From Clostridium sp. C2-6-12 (GTDB lineage: Bacteria > Bacillota > Clostridia > Clostridiales > Clostridiaceae): a stretch of 61,830 bases of DNA. The position numbers and the translations under genes were made by a program. The stretch covers positions 1 to 61,830 of the forward strand of contig NZ_JAABNP010000035.1 in assembly GCF_009928485.1 (NCBI RefSeq), written 5' to 3'. The stretch's first letter is position 1. Each line of letters starts with the position of its first letter. The notes below the pieces were generated by a model that was given only the letters and a program-made list of their open reading frames with translations, searched no databases and was not told the origin of the DNA. This document shows positions 43,079 through 52,916 of this stretch, piece by piece.

Positions 43079-45030
43079 CTAATAATGTCTCTAAGTTCTG
43101 CTGCTCTTTCAAACTGAAGATTTTTAGCCGCTGCAAGCATTTCTTCTGTATAGTCTTTTATTAACTTATCTTTTTCCTTTTTAGTAAGATCCTTTTTAGC
43201 TTCTGTTTTGTATTCTTCGATTTCCTCAGCAATTTTTGTTGCTTCTATAACTTCTCTAACATCCTTAATTATTGTTGTAGGAACTATTCCATTACTTAAG
43301 TTATATTCCTGTTGTATTGCTCTTCTTCTTTCAGTTTCCTTCATAGCTTTATCCATAGATTTTGTTATATTATCTGCATACATTATAACTTTACTTTCTG
43401 AATTTCTGGCTGCTCTTCCTATAGTTTGTATTAAGGATGTTTCGGAACGTAGAAAGCCCTCTTTATCAGCATCTAGAATTGCAACCAAAGCAACCTCTGG
43501 TATATCTAACCCTTCTCTTAAAAGGTTTATTCCAACCAATACATCATATTCTCCAAGTCTTAAATCTCTTATAATCTGCATTCTTTCTATAGTGTCAATA
43601 TCTGAATGCATGTATGTAACCTTAACTCCTAGTTCTTTAAAATATTTAGTTAAATCTTCTGCCATTCTTTTAGTTAAAGTTGTTATTAATGTTCTAAATC
43701 CTTTTTCTTTTACCTTATTGATTTCACCATACAAATCATCAATCTGTCCCTTAATAGGTCTTATTACTATTTCTGGATCTAATAATCCTGTTGGTCTAAT
43801 AACTTGTTCTGCAATTTCTTCTGAATGATCTATTTCATATGCTGCAGGAGTTGCACTCACAAATACAACTTGATTAATCTTATTTTCAAATTCGTCAAAT
43901 TTCAATGGCCTATTATCATATGCACTTGGGAGTCTGAATCCATAATCCACCAATGTATTTTTTCTTGACCTATCACCTGCATACATTGCCCTAACCTGAG
44001 GCAATGTCACATGGCTTTCATCGATAAACATTAAATAATCTTCTGGGAAATAATCAATCAAAGTCTTAGGAGGCGTTCCAGAAGCTCTTCCATCTAATAT
44101 TCTCGAATAATTTTCTATGCCACTGCAATAGCCCATTTCTTTTATCATTTCAATATCAAAATTGGTTCTTTGTCTCAATCTCTGTGCTTCTAAAAGTTTA
44201 TCTTGAGCATTAAGCTCTCTAAGCCTTTCTTCTAATTCTCCTTCAATAATGCCTATGGATTTTTCAATTGTTTCTTTAGATGTTGCGAAGTGAGAAGCAG
44301 GTGTTATTGCAACATGGTTTCTTTCTCCTAAAATAGATCCGGTTAAAACATCAAATTCTCTTATCCTATCAATTTCGTCTCCAAAAAACTCTATTCTAAT
44401 TCCTTTATTGGAATAAGAAGCAGGAATTATATCCAAAGAATCCCCTCTAACTCTAAAGGTTCCTCTTGAAAAATCTATATCGTTTCTTTCATATTGAATT
44501 TCTACAAGCTTTTTAATAATCTCATTTCTATCCTTTTCCATTCCTGGTCTTAGACTTATTGTTAATTTTTTATATTCATCTGGATTACCCAATCCATATA
44601 TACATGAAACAGATGCAACTATTATTACATCTCTTCTCTCAAAAAGCGCTGAAGTAGCTGAATGCCTTAATTTATCTATTTCATCATTTATGGATGCATC
44701 TTTTTCTATAAAAGTATCTGTTTGAGGTACATATGCTTCTGGCTGGTAATAATCATAGTAAGAAACAAAATATTCAACTATATTATCAGGGAAAAATTCT
44801 TTAAATTCTGAGCATAATTGCGCTGCTAATGTTTTATTATGAGCCAAAATTATAGTCGGTCTTTGAAGTTCTTCAATAATATTTGCCATAGTAAATGTTT
44901 TTCCCGATCCAGTTACTCCAAGTAAAGTTTGCCCTCTATTATTGTTTTTTATTGAATCCACTAACTTTTGAATAGCTTGTGGCTGATCTCCTGTAGGTTT
45001 AAATTTAGAATGTATTTTAAATTCTCCCAT
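43057..45030 (-). CDS. uvrB: Excinuclease ABC subunit B
   Basis: A 657-residue UvrB, the helicase-like damage verifier that loads UvrC. Walker A TLLGVTGSGKTFTMANI near residue 35, the beta-hairpin region YFVSYYDYYQPEAYVPQTDT, DESH box in MFIDESHVTLPQ, motif VI TIGRAARNSESKVIMYAD, and the C-terminal UVR helix pair AAKNLQFERAAELRDIISQL. The last seven codons (SQLRGKS plus stop region) come from MITE-like copy D rather than a conserved tail. GGAGG precedes the ATG. Probably transcribed with uvrA. Confidence 0.97.
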   Translation of the reverse strand: MGEFKIHSKFKPTGDQPQAIQKLVDSIKNNNRGQTLLGVTGSGKTFTMANIIEELQRPTIILAHNKTLAAQLCSEFKEFFPDNIVEYFVSYYDYYQPEAYVPQTDTFIEKDASINDEIDKLRHSATSALFERRDVIIVASVSCIYGLGNPDEYKKLTISLRPGMEKDRNEIIKKLVEIQYERNDIDFSRGTFRVRGDSLDIIPASYSNKGIRIEFFGDEIDRIREFDVLTGSILGERNHVAITPASHFATSKETIEKSIGIIEGELEERLRELNAQDKLLEAQRLRQRTNFDIEMIKEMGYCSGIENYSRILDGRASGTPPKTLIDYFPEDYLMFIDESHVTLPQVRAMYAGDRSRKNTLVDYGFRLPSAYDNRPLKFDEFENKINQVVFVSATPAAYEIDHSEEIAEQVIRPTGLLDPEIVIRPIKGQIDDLYGEINKVKEKGFRTLITTLTKRMAEDLTKYFKELGVKVTYMHSDIDTIERMQIIRDLRLGEYDVLVGINLLREGLDIPEVALVAILDADKEGFLRSETSLIQTIGRAARNSESKVIMYADNITKSMDKAMKETERRRAIQQEYNLSNGIVPTTIIKDVREVIEATKIAEEIEEYKTEAKKDLTKKEKDKLIKDYTEEMLAAAKNLQFERAAELRDIISQLRGKS

Positions 45031-45151
45031 TATATTACCTCCACATCCGAACAGATATTCGTATTATATGTATATTTTACTTTGCTATAACTAGTAAGTC
45101 AACAAATTATGTCATTTATTTTTGAACATATATAATCATAAAGCCTTGATT

Positions 45152-45184
45152 AAAGAAAAAGATGGCAATGCCACCTTTTTCTTT
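45152..45184 (-). terminator. Terminator after the PDZ membrane-protein gene
   Basis: AAAGAAAAAGGTGGC and GCCATCTTTTTCTTT pair (one G-T) around ATT; the 3' arm itself carries the T run. It lies about 46 bases after the stop codon of the PDZ gene on the minus strand and ends the ctpA-PDZ transcript before uvrB. Confidence 0.75.
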
Positions 45185-45229
45185 ACCATCATTCGTAATT
45201 CATTCAATTAATTTTACCGTTTTCTATCT

Positions 45230-46561
45230 CTACTTTTTTTCATCCTGATCTAACTCATCGTCTTTATAACTATTATTAGAATTATTTTTTATTTTATTAA
45301 AAACCTCTTTAAAACTGTTATCTTTAATATTAATAATTGTATCTTTTTCGATATTTCTTGGTACCAGTAAAATACCAAGTCTTGTATTTTTATTATGCCT
45401 AAACTTAATATCTTTTATTATGCCTTGAGAATCTTTTATTTTAAGAACAGTATTATTTAGATTTTCTTTTATAATAGAATAAGCCTCTGCTTCTGAATTT
45501 ATATTTATATTATTAATTGATAATAGTTTATTTTCAATTGTAACTCCAAATTCCTTAACTTTTGAATTTGGCGAAATTTCTAAAATCATTAACCCTTCTT
45601 CATCACTTACAAATTTGGGTTCTCTTTTTATTTCACTCTTTGCTTGAAATTTCAGCATAAGCTCATGAGCAGCAGGTGCAAAACATACTACTATTGCTTC
45701 TCCCCAAATTCCAAATCTAGCAATTTGAGCCACAACAGTTAAGGCAATTCCATATATAAATATATGAATACCTGAAGACAAAGCCTTTTCTCTTTTACTT
45801 TTTGTAAAAGTAATTGAAGAATACCCCAAAACCGCATAGAATGGAAAAATAGAAATCACACTGTTAGCTATCAAATCAAGTCCTGTCGATGATTTAACAA
45901 GAGGCCACCAACTTGGATTTTCTATGTATTCTGTTAGATAATCCATAGATGAGTTCTTCATTAAAACTCCAATCATTATAGCTACCGGCAACACCCAATA
46001 TCGCTTTAATGCATATCCTCCTATAATCCTTCCATTTCTGTTGGTAAAAACTGGAACAGCACCTCTGTCTCCATCAATCATAACCAGTATTCCTTCAATA
46101 ACATGAAATATTCCAACAAAAATCATTAAATATAAAACATCAACATTTAAAAATTCGTTACTTATAATTCCAGGGGCAAATTCATTCCCTAGTTTAATTA
46201 GAATACTTATAACACCTAAAATAGCTGCTGAATAAGAAAAACATATAAATCTTTGATTTATGAACATTAAAAATATTGATACTATAAATAAAAAAGCAAT
46301 TCCTGAATTGGAACTAAAAACAACCCCAAGACTTGTAAGAATTAAACTTCCTACCGCTCCTCCTAAAATCCCTAAAACAAGTTGAGATAGTGTAAGCTCA
46401 ACAGATGAATTTACACTACCTCCTAAAATCAATTTTTGCATTGCAACTATTTTTTTATTTTTGAAATATAGTACCACAGCTAAAGTAATCAATACAAATA
46501 CTAATGGAGGTGTTATTATAGCACCTGCAACATTTCTTAGTGTATATAATACTAATTCCAT
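45230..46561 (-). CDS. Polytopic membrane protein with C-terminal PDZ domain
   Basis: A 443-residue protein: about eight to ten hydrophobic segments in residues 1-300, then a cytoplasmic-or-external PDZ-like domain at ~315-400 (GLMILEISPNSKVKEFGVTI, ENKLLSINNININSEAEAYS) and an Asn/Lys-rich tail. PDZ domains bind C-terminal peptides, often to hold protease substrates. It lies 11 bases after ctpA, which has its own PDZ, so it probably works with that protease; this pairing is common in clostridia. Exact role unknown. Confidence 0.8.
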   Translation of the reverse strand: MELVLYTLRNVAGAIITPPLVFVLITLAVVLYFKNKKIVAMQKLILGGSVNSSVELTLSQLVLGILGGAVGSLILTSLGVVFSSNSGIAFLFIVSIFLMFINQRFICFSYSAAILGVISILIKLGNEFAPGIISNEFLNVDVLYLMIFVGIFHVIEGILVMIDGDRGAVPVFTNRNGRIIGGYALKRYWVLPVAIMIGVLMKNSSMDYLTEYIENPSWWPLVKSSTGLDLIANSVISIFPFYAVLGYSSITFTKSKREKALSSGIHIFIYGIALTVVAQIARFGIWGEAIVVCFAPAAHELMLKFQAKSEIKREPKFVSDEEGLMILEISPNSKVKEFGVTIENKLLSINNININSEAEAYSIIKENLNNTVLKIKDSQGIIKDIKFRHNKNTRLGILLVPRNIEKDTIINIKDNSFKEVFNKIKNNSNNSYKDDELDQDEKK

Positions 46562-46572
46562 TCTATTTCCCC

Positions 46573-47856
46573 CTATTGTATCTTTTCTTGCATTTTTTCA
46601 ATTGCTGCCTTTAGTTGCTCATCTGCACTTTTATCATATCCTGTATCATCTATACCTGCAGAAGTTTTAACTTCAAAATCTGGTTTTATTCCTGTTTTAT
46701 GAATGTTTTCACCATTTGGTGTATAATATTTCGAAATAGTAACCTTAAGTCCCCCAATATCATCATTAAACTTAAATGATTGCTGAACTATTCCCTTTCC
46801 AAATGTAGTTTCGCCAATAATTGTTGCTAATTTGTAATCTCTTAATGCTCCTGTTACAACCTCAGATGCACTAGCACTATTTCCATTAACTAATACAATC
46901 AATGGAATTCCTTCTGCTATACCTCCAACTGATAAAGAATCATATCTATTATCATACTTATCAATAGTATAAGTTATTATCTTATCCTTTGGTATAAACT
47001 GAGATGCTACTCCAACTGCTTCACTTAGTAATCCTCCTGGATTCTCTCTTAAATCTAAGATTATTCCCTTCATACCTTGTGCTCTTAAATCCTGAATAAC
47101 AGTTTTAAAATCTTCAGTAGTATTTTCATTCATAAAAGTTTTTATACGAATATATGCTACATTAGAATTTATCATACTGCCCTCAACAGACTTTATTTTT
47201 ACTATTTCAGGAACTATTTTTACTTCAAAGGAATCTGCATCAGCTCTTTTAATAGTGAATCTCAACTCAGAACCCTTAGCTTCTGCAATTATAGATACAG
47301 CCTTTTCAATATCATCTCCTGATAAATCTGTATCATTTATCTTTTCAACAACATCATTAACTCTCAATCCTGCCCTATCAGCTGGCGCATCTTTTACTGT
47401 ATCAATAATTGTCAACTTATTATCTTTTGAAGTTATAGTTACACCAATTCCTGTAATAGCTCCGCTACTTTCTTTCATTAAAGCATCAAATTCTACTTTA
47501 TTCATAAATACAGTATATTTATCATCTAAAGACTTTGTCATGCCTTTAATTGCACCTTCTAAAAGCTTATTATCATCAATATCTCCATCAAACTTTTCAA
47601 TTAATTTGTCTCTTACTTGAAAAAGCGCTGAATATTTGCTTTTATCATTAAGTTGCTTTGCAGTACTTTGTACTTGTTCAGAAGGAGTTTTCACTAAAAA
47701 TATCCCTTTAGTTGCTGCATAATTACCTGCAACAAACGCTGCAATACTTATTCCTACTACCAAAAGAAATATTCCCACTCCAAATATTATTGGACCTAAT
47801 ATTCCTTTTCTCTTTACTTTATTGTTTGCAAATATATAATTTCGTGAGTCCCTCAC
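46573..47856 (-). CDS. ctpA: C-terminal processing peptidase (S41)
   Basis: A 427-residue secreted/membrane-anchored serine protease. An N-terminal membrane helix (GPIIFGVGIFLLVVGISIAA, ~20-39) is followed by a PDZ domain (GIGVTITSKDNKLTIIDTVK, DAPADRAGLRVNDVVEKIN) and the S41 catalytic domain with the Ser in NGNSASASEVVTGALRDY and the Lys in GETTFGKGIVQQSF, forming the Ser-Lys dyad. Relatives trim envelope proteins and sporulation signalling proteins. Start is GTG after AGGAAG. Downstream of ftsEX by about 150 bases. Confidence 0.93.
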   Translation of the reverse strand: MRDSRNYIFANNKVKRKGILGPIIFGVGIFLLVVGISIAAFVAGNYAATKGIFLVKTPSEQVQSTAKQLNDKSKYSALFQVRDKLIEKFDGDIDDNKLLEGAIKGMTKSLDDKYTVFMNKVEFDALMKESSGAITGIGVTITSKDNKLTIIDTVKDAPADRAGLRVNDVVEKINDTDLSGDDIEKAVSIIAEAKGSELRFTIKRADADSFEVKIVPEIVKIKSVEGSMINSNVAYIRIKTFMNENTTEDFKTVIQDLRAQGMKGIILDLRENPGGLLSEAVGVASQFIPKDKIITYTIDKYDNRYDSLSVGGIAEGIPLIVLVNGNSASASEVVTGALRDYKLATIIGETTFGKGIVQQSFKFNDDIGGLKVTISKYYTPNGENIHKTGIKPDFEVKTSAGIDDTGYDKSADEQLKAAIEKMQEKIQ

Positions 47857-48006
47857 CTATAAAGACTTCCTTTCGCATACATTATATACATAATTCCAAT
47901 ACAACACCTTATAAACTAAACTGGATTATCATGTACATTTTTTTTAGATTCATGGTATTATATTATTCTCAATTTCTTTATAATATATTGCACTTACTTT
48001 CAAAAA

Positions 48007-48888
48007 TTATACTACTAAGAACTTTCTTAAAGCAATTATACTTGCAAATCCACCAACTACAATTCCACCAATAAGAAATTCCCATGATATTGTTGATAAA
48101 ATATAGCCTGTTGGCACAAGAGTTATGAATAAGAACTGATTTGTTGCCCATTTAACTATGGCATTATATGCAAAATACAATACTACACATGAAAGAGCGG
48201 CTCCAACCACACCTATAACCATACCTTCTATAACAAATGGCCATCTAATAAACCAGTCAGTTGCACCTACAAATTTCATAATTCCAACTTCTCTTCTTCT
48301 TGAATATACAGTAAGCTTTGTTGTATTCATTATTAAGAAAACAGAAACCCCTACTAATATAGCAAATAAAACCATACCAACAGCCCTAATACCATTTACT
48401 ACTTTAACAATCTTATCAACTAAGTCTTGTTGTTGTCCAATTGTATCAATACCTTCAAAATCTTTTATGCCTTCAGTTATAGCTGAAGCATACTCAGGAG
48501 CTTCTAATTTTACTGTAAATGATGCTGGAAATGGATTTGTTTCGAATGTATATCCTTGTACTAATCCTTCATTAGTCGATTTTATGTTATTATATTCTTC
48601 TTCTTTTGTTTGGTATATTACATCTTTAACGCCATCAAACTCTCTTAACTTAATTTCAATTTCTCTTTGGTCAATTAATTTTATATCATCTTTTAAATAA
48701 ATTTTAAGTTCGACTTTGTCTTGAACAGTAGTTATTCCCTTGTCAATATTAGCAGCAATAAGTAAAAAAATTCCTAAAACAAAGAAAGTTATAAGAACAG
48801 TGATTACTGAAGCAATACTAATAGTTCTATTTCTCTTTAAACTTATAAATGCATCTTTAATAAAATGTGTTATAGTATTAATTTTCAT
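48007..48888 (-). CDS. ftsX: Cell-division protein FtsX
   Basis: A 293-residue FtsX: four membrane segments (about residues 22-45, 170-195, 218-245, 262-285) with a large extracellular loop between the first two (ELKIYLKDDIKLIDQRE...). It pairs with FtsE and, in Gram-positives, activates peptidoglycan hydrolases. The start is the ATG at 48888, which overlaps the FtsE stop by 11 bases; a longer in-frame reading to 48936 would lie entirely inside ftsE and lacks a better ribosome site. Confidence 0.93.
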   Translation of the reverse strand: MKINTITHFIKDAFISLKRNRTISIASVITVLITFFVLGIFLLIAANIDKGITTVQDKVELKIYLKDDIKLIDQREIEIKLREFDGVKDVIYQTKEEEYNNIKSTNEGLVQGYTFETNPFPASFTVKLEAPEYASAITEGIKDFEGIDTIGQQQDLVDKIVKVVNGIRAVGMVLFAILVGVSVFLIMNTTKLTVYSRRREVGIMKFVGATDWFIRWPFVIEGMVIGVVGAALSCVVLYFAYNAIVKWATNQFLFITLVPTGYILSTISWEFLIGGIVVGGFASIIALRKFLVV

Positions 48889-49564
48889 CTTCGTACTTAC
48901 CTCTCTTTTCATCTCTGACAATTTCACCTTTTTCAATGGCTATAACTCTTTTTTTCATGTAGTCAACAATTTCTTTTGCATGAGTAGCCATTAAAATAGT
49001 AGTTCCAGCTTTATTTATATCTTCAAGTAATGACATTATTTCACGAGCTGTATCTGGATCTAGATTTCCAGTTGGTTCATCTGCTATTAATACAGATGGA
49101 TTATTTACTAATGCTCTTGCTAAAGAAACTCTTTGCTGTTCTCCCCCTGATAATTCATTAGGAAACATCTTATATTTATGAGACAAACCAACTAATGATA
49201 ATACCATTGGTACCCTTCTTCTAATATCCTTTGGTGAAGCCTCTACAACTCTCATTGCAAATGCAACATTTTCATATACATTGAGATTTGGTATTAATCT
49301 AAAATCTTGAAATACCATTCCTATCTTTCTTCTATAATAAGGAACTTGTTTTCTTGTAATAGTCGATAAATCCTTATCTCCTACTACCACCTTCCCATTA
49401 GTAGGCTCTACTTCTTTTAAAATCATTTTTATAAATGTAGATTTACCGGATCCACTTGGTCCTACTAAAAACACAAATTCTCCAGCTTCAATTTCTACAT
49501 TAACATCTGACAATGCTTTTACATTATTATCATAAATTTTCGATATTCCTCTAAATTCGATCAT
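48878..49564 (-). CDS. ftsE: Cell-division ATP-binding protein FtsE
   Basis: A 228-residue ABC ATPase. Walker A FLVGPSGSGKSTFIKMIL (~31-48), Q-loop MVFQDFRLIPNLNVYENVAF, signature NELSGGEQQRVSLARAL, Walker B VLIADEPTGNLDPDTA and the H-loop His in MATHAKEIVD. It drives FtsX at the membrane to activate wall hydrolases during division. The ATG at 49564, eight bases after AAGGAG, agrees with the family's MIEFRGISKIYDN start; 14 extra upstream codons are not needed. Confidence 0.95.
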   Translation of the reverse strand: MIEFRGISKIYDNNVKALSDVNVEIEAGEFVFLVGPSGSGKSTFIKMILKEVEPTNGKVVVGDKDLSTITRKQVPYYRRKIGMVFQDFRLIPNLNVYENVAFAMRVVEASPKDIRRRVPMVLSLVGLSHKYKMFPNELSGGEQQRVSLARALVNNPSVLIADEPTGNLDPDTAREIMSLLEDINKAGTTILMATHAKEIVDYMKKRVIAIEKGEIVRDEKRGKYEDEN

Positions 49565-49606
49565 ATTCCAACACTCCTTCATTTTCTTATACTTAGTTCT
49601 TTTCAT

Positions 49607-49936
49607 ATTATCTAAGCTTTAGTATACCCGCACTCAAAACTGGCATCTAATATCATTAATTGTGATCTTATTTTTTTTTAATCTAATTAATAAGATACAC
49701 ACTATTTTATCAATTTATATTTTATTATAAAATATACTCTGTCTTAATAAGATAAAACTTCAATTTTATCTATACACAATATAATTTCCCATAAAATTTT
49801 CATTTTAGGTGTATATCCTGCAAATAAATTGCAAAACCTACAAATTTAATTATAACATAAGAATACTTTATAATGTTATACAATTTTATTAAGATACAAA
49901 GGTATTATTGACATATGATCATTAATCTTCCAAAAT
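49607..49936. other. 330-base gap between yitT and ftsE
   Basis: Very AT-rich with T/A tracts and no ORF. I see no convincing terminator for the yitT gene and no promoter with both boxes for ftsEX, though one must be expected because the two units are far apart. Nothing else to report. Confidence 0.3.
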
Positions 49937-50785
49937 TTAATCTATATTTTTGAACCCTTCTCCCAATACTTCATGAACTTCGCCAACAGTTATAAAAGCT
50001 TGAGGATCTATTTCTTTTATAAATTTCTTTAATTTTATAAACTGATTTCTACTAATAACTGCATATAACACATCATTTTCTTGACATGTATAAGCTCCCA
50101 TACCCTTTAAAAAAGTGCATCCTCTATCTAGTGTATTTATTATATACTTACTTATTTCATCATTCTTTTTACTAATTATAAATACACTTTTAGAAACATT
50201 TAAACCTTCTATAAGTCTATCCACTGCTATTCCAAGCAATATTACGCTTAGTATAGCATATAACCCTACGTTTACTCCAAATATTAATATACTTGCAAAA
50301 GTTATTACAAAATCAACCACAAGCAATGATTTTCCTATATCTAAATGAAAAAATTTATTTAAAATCTTAGCTAGTATATCTGTACCTCCAGTTGATGCAT
50401 TTTCATTAAATACAAATGCCATTCCAATTGCAGAAATTAAAGTTCCAAAAATAGCTGCCATCATTAAATCATTAGTAAGTGCAATTGGATTAAAAAATTT
50501 TTCTATTACCCATATTATTATAGATAAACCTAAACTTGCATAAATTGTTTTCACACCAAACTTTCCATCAATAAATACAAATGCAACTACAAATAGAGCT
50601 ACATTTAAAACTAAAGTTAATATTCCAATTGATAAGCTAGGAATAACTGCATTTATAACTATCGCAGCTCCTGTTACTCCACCAGCTGCAATATTATTAG
50701 GAGCATAAAAATACTCTACTGATAATGCTACTAAAATTATTCCAAATGTAATTATTGCATATTCTTTAATTTTTTCTAAACCCAT
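49937..50785 (-). CDS. YitT family membrane protein
   Basis: A 282-residue protein of the YitT/DUF161 + DUF2179 family. Five to six membrane helices in residues 8-200 (for example YAIITFGIILVALSVEYFYA; MAAIFGTLISAIGMAFVFNE; ASTGGTDILAKILNKFFHLD with the family S-T-G-G-T-D), then a cytoplasmic DUF2179 domain (DRGCTFLKGMGAYTCQENDV, then LYAVISRNQFIKLKKFI). Transport is suspected for the family but substrate unknown. Single gene, downstream of the transketolase operon. Confidence 0.88.
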   Translation of the reverse strand: MGLEKIKEYAIITFGIILVALSVEYFYAPNNIAAGGVTGAAIVINAVIPSLSIGILTLVLNVALFVVAFVFIDGKFGVKTIYASLGLSIIIWVIEKFFNPIALTNDLMMAAIFGTLISAIGMAFVFNENASTGGTDILAKILNKFFHLDIGKSLLVVDFVITFASILIFGVNVGLYAILSVILLGIAVDRLIEGLNVSKSVFIISKKNDEISKYIINTLDRGCTFLKGMGAYTCQENDVLYAVISRNQFIKLKKFIKEIDPQAFITVGEVHEVLGEGFKNID

Positions 50786-50842
50786 TTTTATCTTCCCCTT
50801 TATAATTTTATTTTTTATTTTTTACCTGTTTAAAAATAAAAA

Positions 50843-50883
50843 TACAGGATATTTAGCTATTTCTTAACTATATATCCTGTATC
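50843..50883 (-). terminator. Terminator of the transketolase genes
   Basis: ATACAGGATAT and ATATCCTGTAT form a perfect 11-bp stem followed by TTTTATTTTT on the minus strand, about 57 bases past the stop codon of the C-terminal transketolase gene. Confidence 0.85.
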
Positions 50884-50939
50884 CTTATTGTATTCTATTA
50901 TATGAAACCAAAACTGGTTTTACATCTATCTCTTTTTAA

Positions 50940-51887
50940 TTACTTTCTCTTTAATGAAATAGCTTTTTTACTATGCTCTACTATTGATTCAGATGTTAAT
51001 CCATAAGCTTTTAATAACTCATCTGGTTTTCCACTTTCACCAAAAGTATCTTTTATTCCAACCTTTAATACTGGAACTGGGTACTCTTCTGAAACTACTT
51101 CAGCAACTGCTGATCCTAAACCACCAATTATACTATGTTCCTCTACAGTAACTATTGCTCCAGTTTCTTTAGCTGCATTAATTAATATTTCTTTATCAAT
51201 TGGTTTTATTGTATGAATATTTATTACTCTCGCATTTATTCCATCTTTAGCTAGCTCATCTTTAGCTTCTAATGCAAGTTCAACCATCATTCCAGTTGCT
51301 ATTATAGTAACATCTGTACCATTTGTCAAGGCTACACCTTTTCCAATTTCGAATTTGTAGTTATCATTATCATTTATAACACTTACTGCTAATCTTCCTA
51401 ATCTAACATAACATGGTCCATTGTATTCTGCTGCTGCAAAAATTGCTGCTTCTGTTTCTATAGCATCTGATGGATTAATTACTACCATATTAGGAATGCT
51501 TCTCATTAATGAAATATCTTCGATTGATTGATGAGTTGCTCCATCTTCTCCAACAGTTAATCCTGCATGAGTAGCACATATTTTAACATTTAATTTAGGA
51601 TAGCAAATTGAATTTCTGATTTGTTCAAAAGCTCTTCCTGCTGCAAACATTGCAAATGTACTTGCAAATGGAATTTTCCCGCAAGTTGAAAGTCCCGCTG
51701 CTACTCCCATCATGTTTGATTCTGCTATACCCATATTAATAAATCTTTCCTGTGCAACAGCTTTAAAATCTGCTGTTTTAGTTGATTTTGATAAATCAGC
51801 ATCTAATACCACTACATTTTCATTTATTGCTGCAAGTTTTGTCAATGCCTTTCCATAAGCTTCTCTAGTTGCTATTTTGTTCCCCAT
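50940..51887 (-). CDS. Transketolase, C-terminal subunit
   Basis: A 315-residue subunit of a split transketolase holding the pyrimidine-binding and C-terminal domains. NMGIAESNMMGVAAGLSTCG carries the conserved Glu that activates thiamine diphosphate. HAGLTVGEDGATHQSIEDIS is the other signature, and GTDVTIIATGMMVELALEAK starts the C-terminal domain. It joins the N-terminal subunit encoded immediately upstream (one-base overlap). Together they move two-carbon units between sugar phosphates in the nonoxidative pentose phosphate pathway. A 1-deoxyxylulose-5-phosphate synthase is excluded by size and split layout. Confidence 0.92.
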   Translation of the reverse strand: MGNKIATREAYGKALTKLAAINENVVVLDADLSKSTKTADFKAVAQERFINMGIAESNMMGVAAGLSTCGKIPFASTFAMFAAGRAFEQIRNSICYPKLNVKICATHAGLTVGEDGATHQSIEDISLMRSIPNMVVINPSDAIETEAAIFAAAEYNGPCYVRLGRLAVSVINDNDNYKFEIGKGVALTNGTDVTIIATGMMVELALEAKDELAKDGINARVINIHTIKPIDKEILINAAKETGAIVTVEEHSIIGGLGSAVAEVVSEEYPVPVLKVGIKDTFGESGKPDELLKAYGLTSESIVEHSKKAISLKRK

Positions 51888-52708
51888 TAGATTTCCCCTC
51901 CAATTTCCTTTAATGCTTGCTCACATTGTTCTTTACTTGGAGCCGTTCCATGCCATCCTGCTTGATTTTCCATAAATGAAACACCTTTTCCTTTTACGGT
52001 ATTACATATAATAGCAGTTGGTTTTCCTTTAAATTCTTTTGCTTTAGAAATTGCATCTATAATTTCATCATAATCATGCCCATTAATTTTTAAAACATTC
52101 CATCCAAAAGCTTCGAATTTTTTATCTATTGGACCTGGATTCATTACATCTTCAATATTACCATCTATTTGTAGTCCATTGTTATCTATAAATGCAGTTA
52201 AGTTATCTAATTTATAGTGGGCTGCTGACATAGCTGCTTCCCAAACTTGACCTTCTTCAAGTTCCCCATCTCCCAAAATTGTATAAACTCTATAATCCTT
52301 TTTATCAAGTTTTCCTGCTAATGCCATTCCTACAGCTGCAGAAATTCCTTGTCCAAGCGATCCTGTAGACATATCAATTCCTGGTAAGTCATTCATATTA
52401 GGATGACCTTGTAATCTTGATCCAGTTTTTCTTAAAGTTTTCAATTCTTCTACTTCAAAGTATCCTTTTCTGGCTAAAGCACTATATAATGCAGGTGCTG
52501 CATGACCTTTTGACAAAACAAATCTATCTCTATTAGGATCTTTGTCATTAGTCGTACTTATATTCATTTCTTTAAAGAATAGAACTGCCATAATATCTGC
52601 TATAGATAAAGATCCTCCTGGATGACCTGATGCTGATTCAGTCAGCATAGAAACTATATCTTTCCTAATTAACTTTGAAACTTCTTCAAGTTTGCATTCC
52701 TTATTCAT
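51887..52708 (-). CDS. Transketolase, N-terminal (ThDP-binding) subunit
   Basis: A 273-residue subunit with the thiamine-diphosphate-binding domain: SASGHPGGSLSIADIMAVLF near residue 25, KGHAAPALYSALARKGYF, STGSLGQGISAAVGMALAGK, and the GDG...NN cofactor motif in LGDGELEEGQVWEA ... DNNGLQIDGN. It needs the C-terminal subunit from the overlapping downstream gene. AGGGGG precedes the ATG. Split transketolases are usual in clostridia and archaea; bacilli use a single chain of about 660 residues. Confidence 0.92.
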   Translation of the reverse strand: MNKECKLEEVSKLIRKDIVSMLTESASGHPGGSLSIADIMAVLFFKEMNISTTNDKDPNRDRFVLSKGHAAPALYSALARKGYFEVEELKTLRKTGSRLQGHPNMNDLPGIDMSTGSLGQGISAAVGMALAGKLDKKDYRVYTILGDGELEEGQVWEAAMSAAHYKLDNLTAFIDNNGLQIDGNIEDVMNPGPIDKKFEAFGWNVLKINGHDYDEIIDAISKAKEFKGKPTAIICNTVKGKGVSFMENQAGWHGTAPSKEQCEQALKEIGGEI

Positions 52709-52857
52709 TATAGAACCCCCTATGTATTAATTTACTCATTTATAGTATGTTTCATTTTTAACATATTTATTCTAACATAGAAGTTGCATTCTGTATACCT
52801 CATTTCCAAATAAGGTATACTTTTTCTTTTTTTAACTATCATATAATATACTCAGAC

Positions 52858-52898
52858 GCAAAAAAGAGTAGCATAAATATTTATTATTTACACTACTA
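52858..52898 (-). terminator. Terminator of the NdoAI-NdoA genes
   Basis: GTAGTGTAAATA and TATTTATGCTAC form a stem with one G-A mismatch, followed by TCTTTTTT on the minus strand, roughly 20 bases after the toxin stop codon. Confidence 0.7.
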
Positions 52899-52916
52899 CA
52901 AATTATTTTTAATTAT

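Noticed and set aside
43208..43828. Long plus-strand reading frames opposite uvrB, ftsX, pbpA and others
   Set aside because: They are antisense shadows with Ser/Ile/Leu-rich composition, lack ribosome sites and contradict strongly conserved genes on the other strand.
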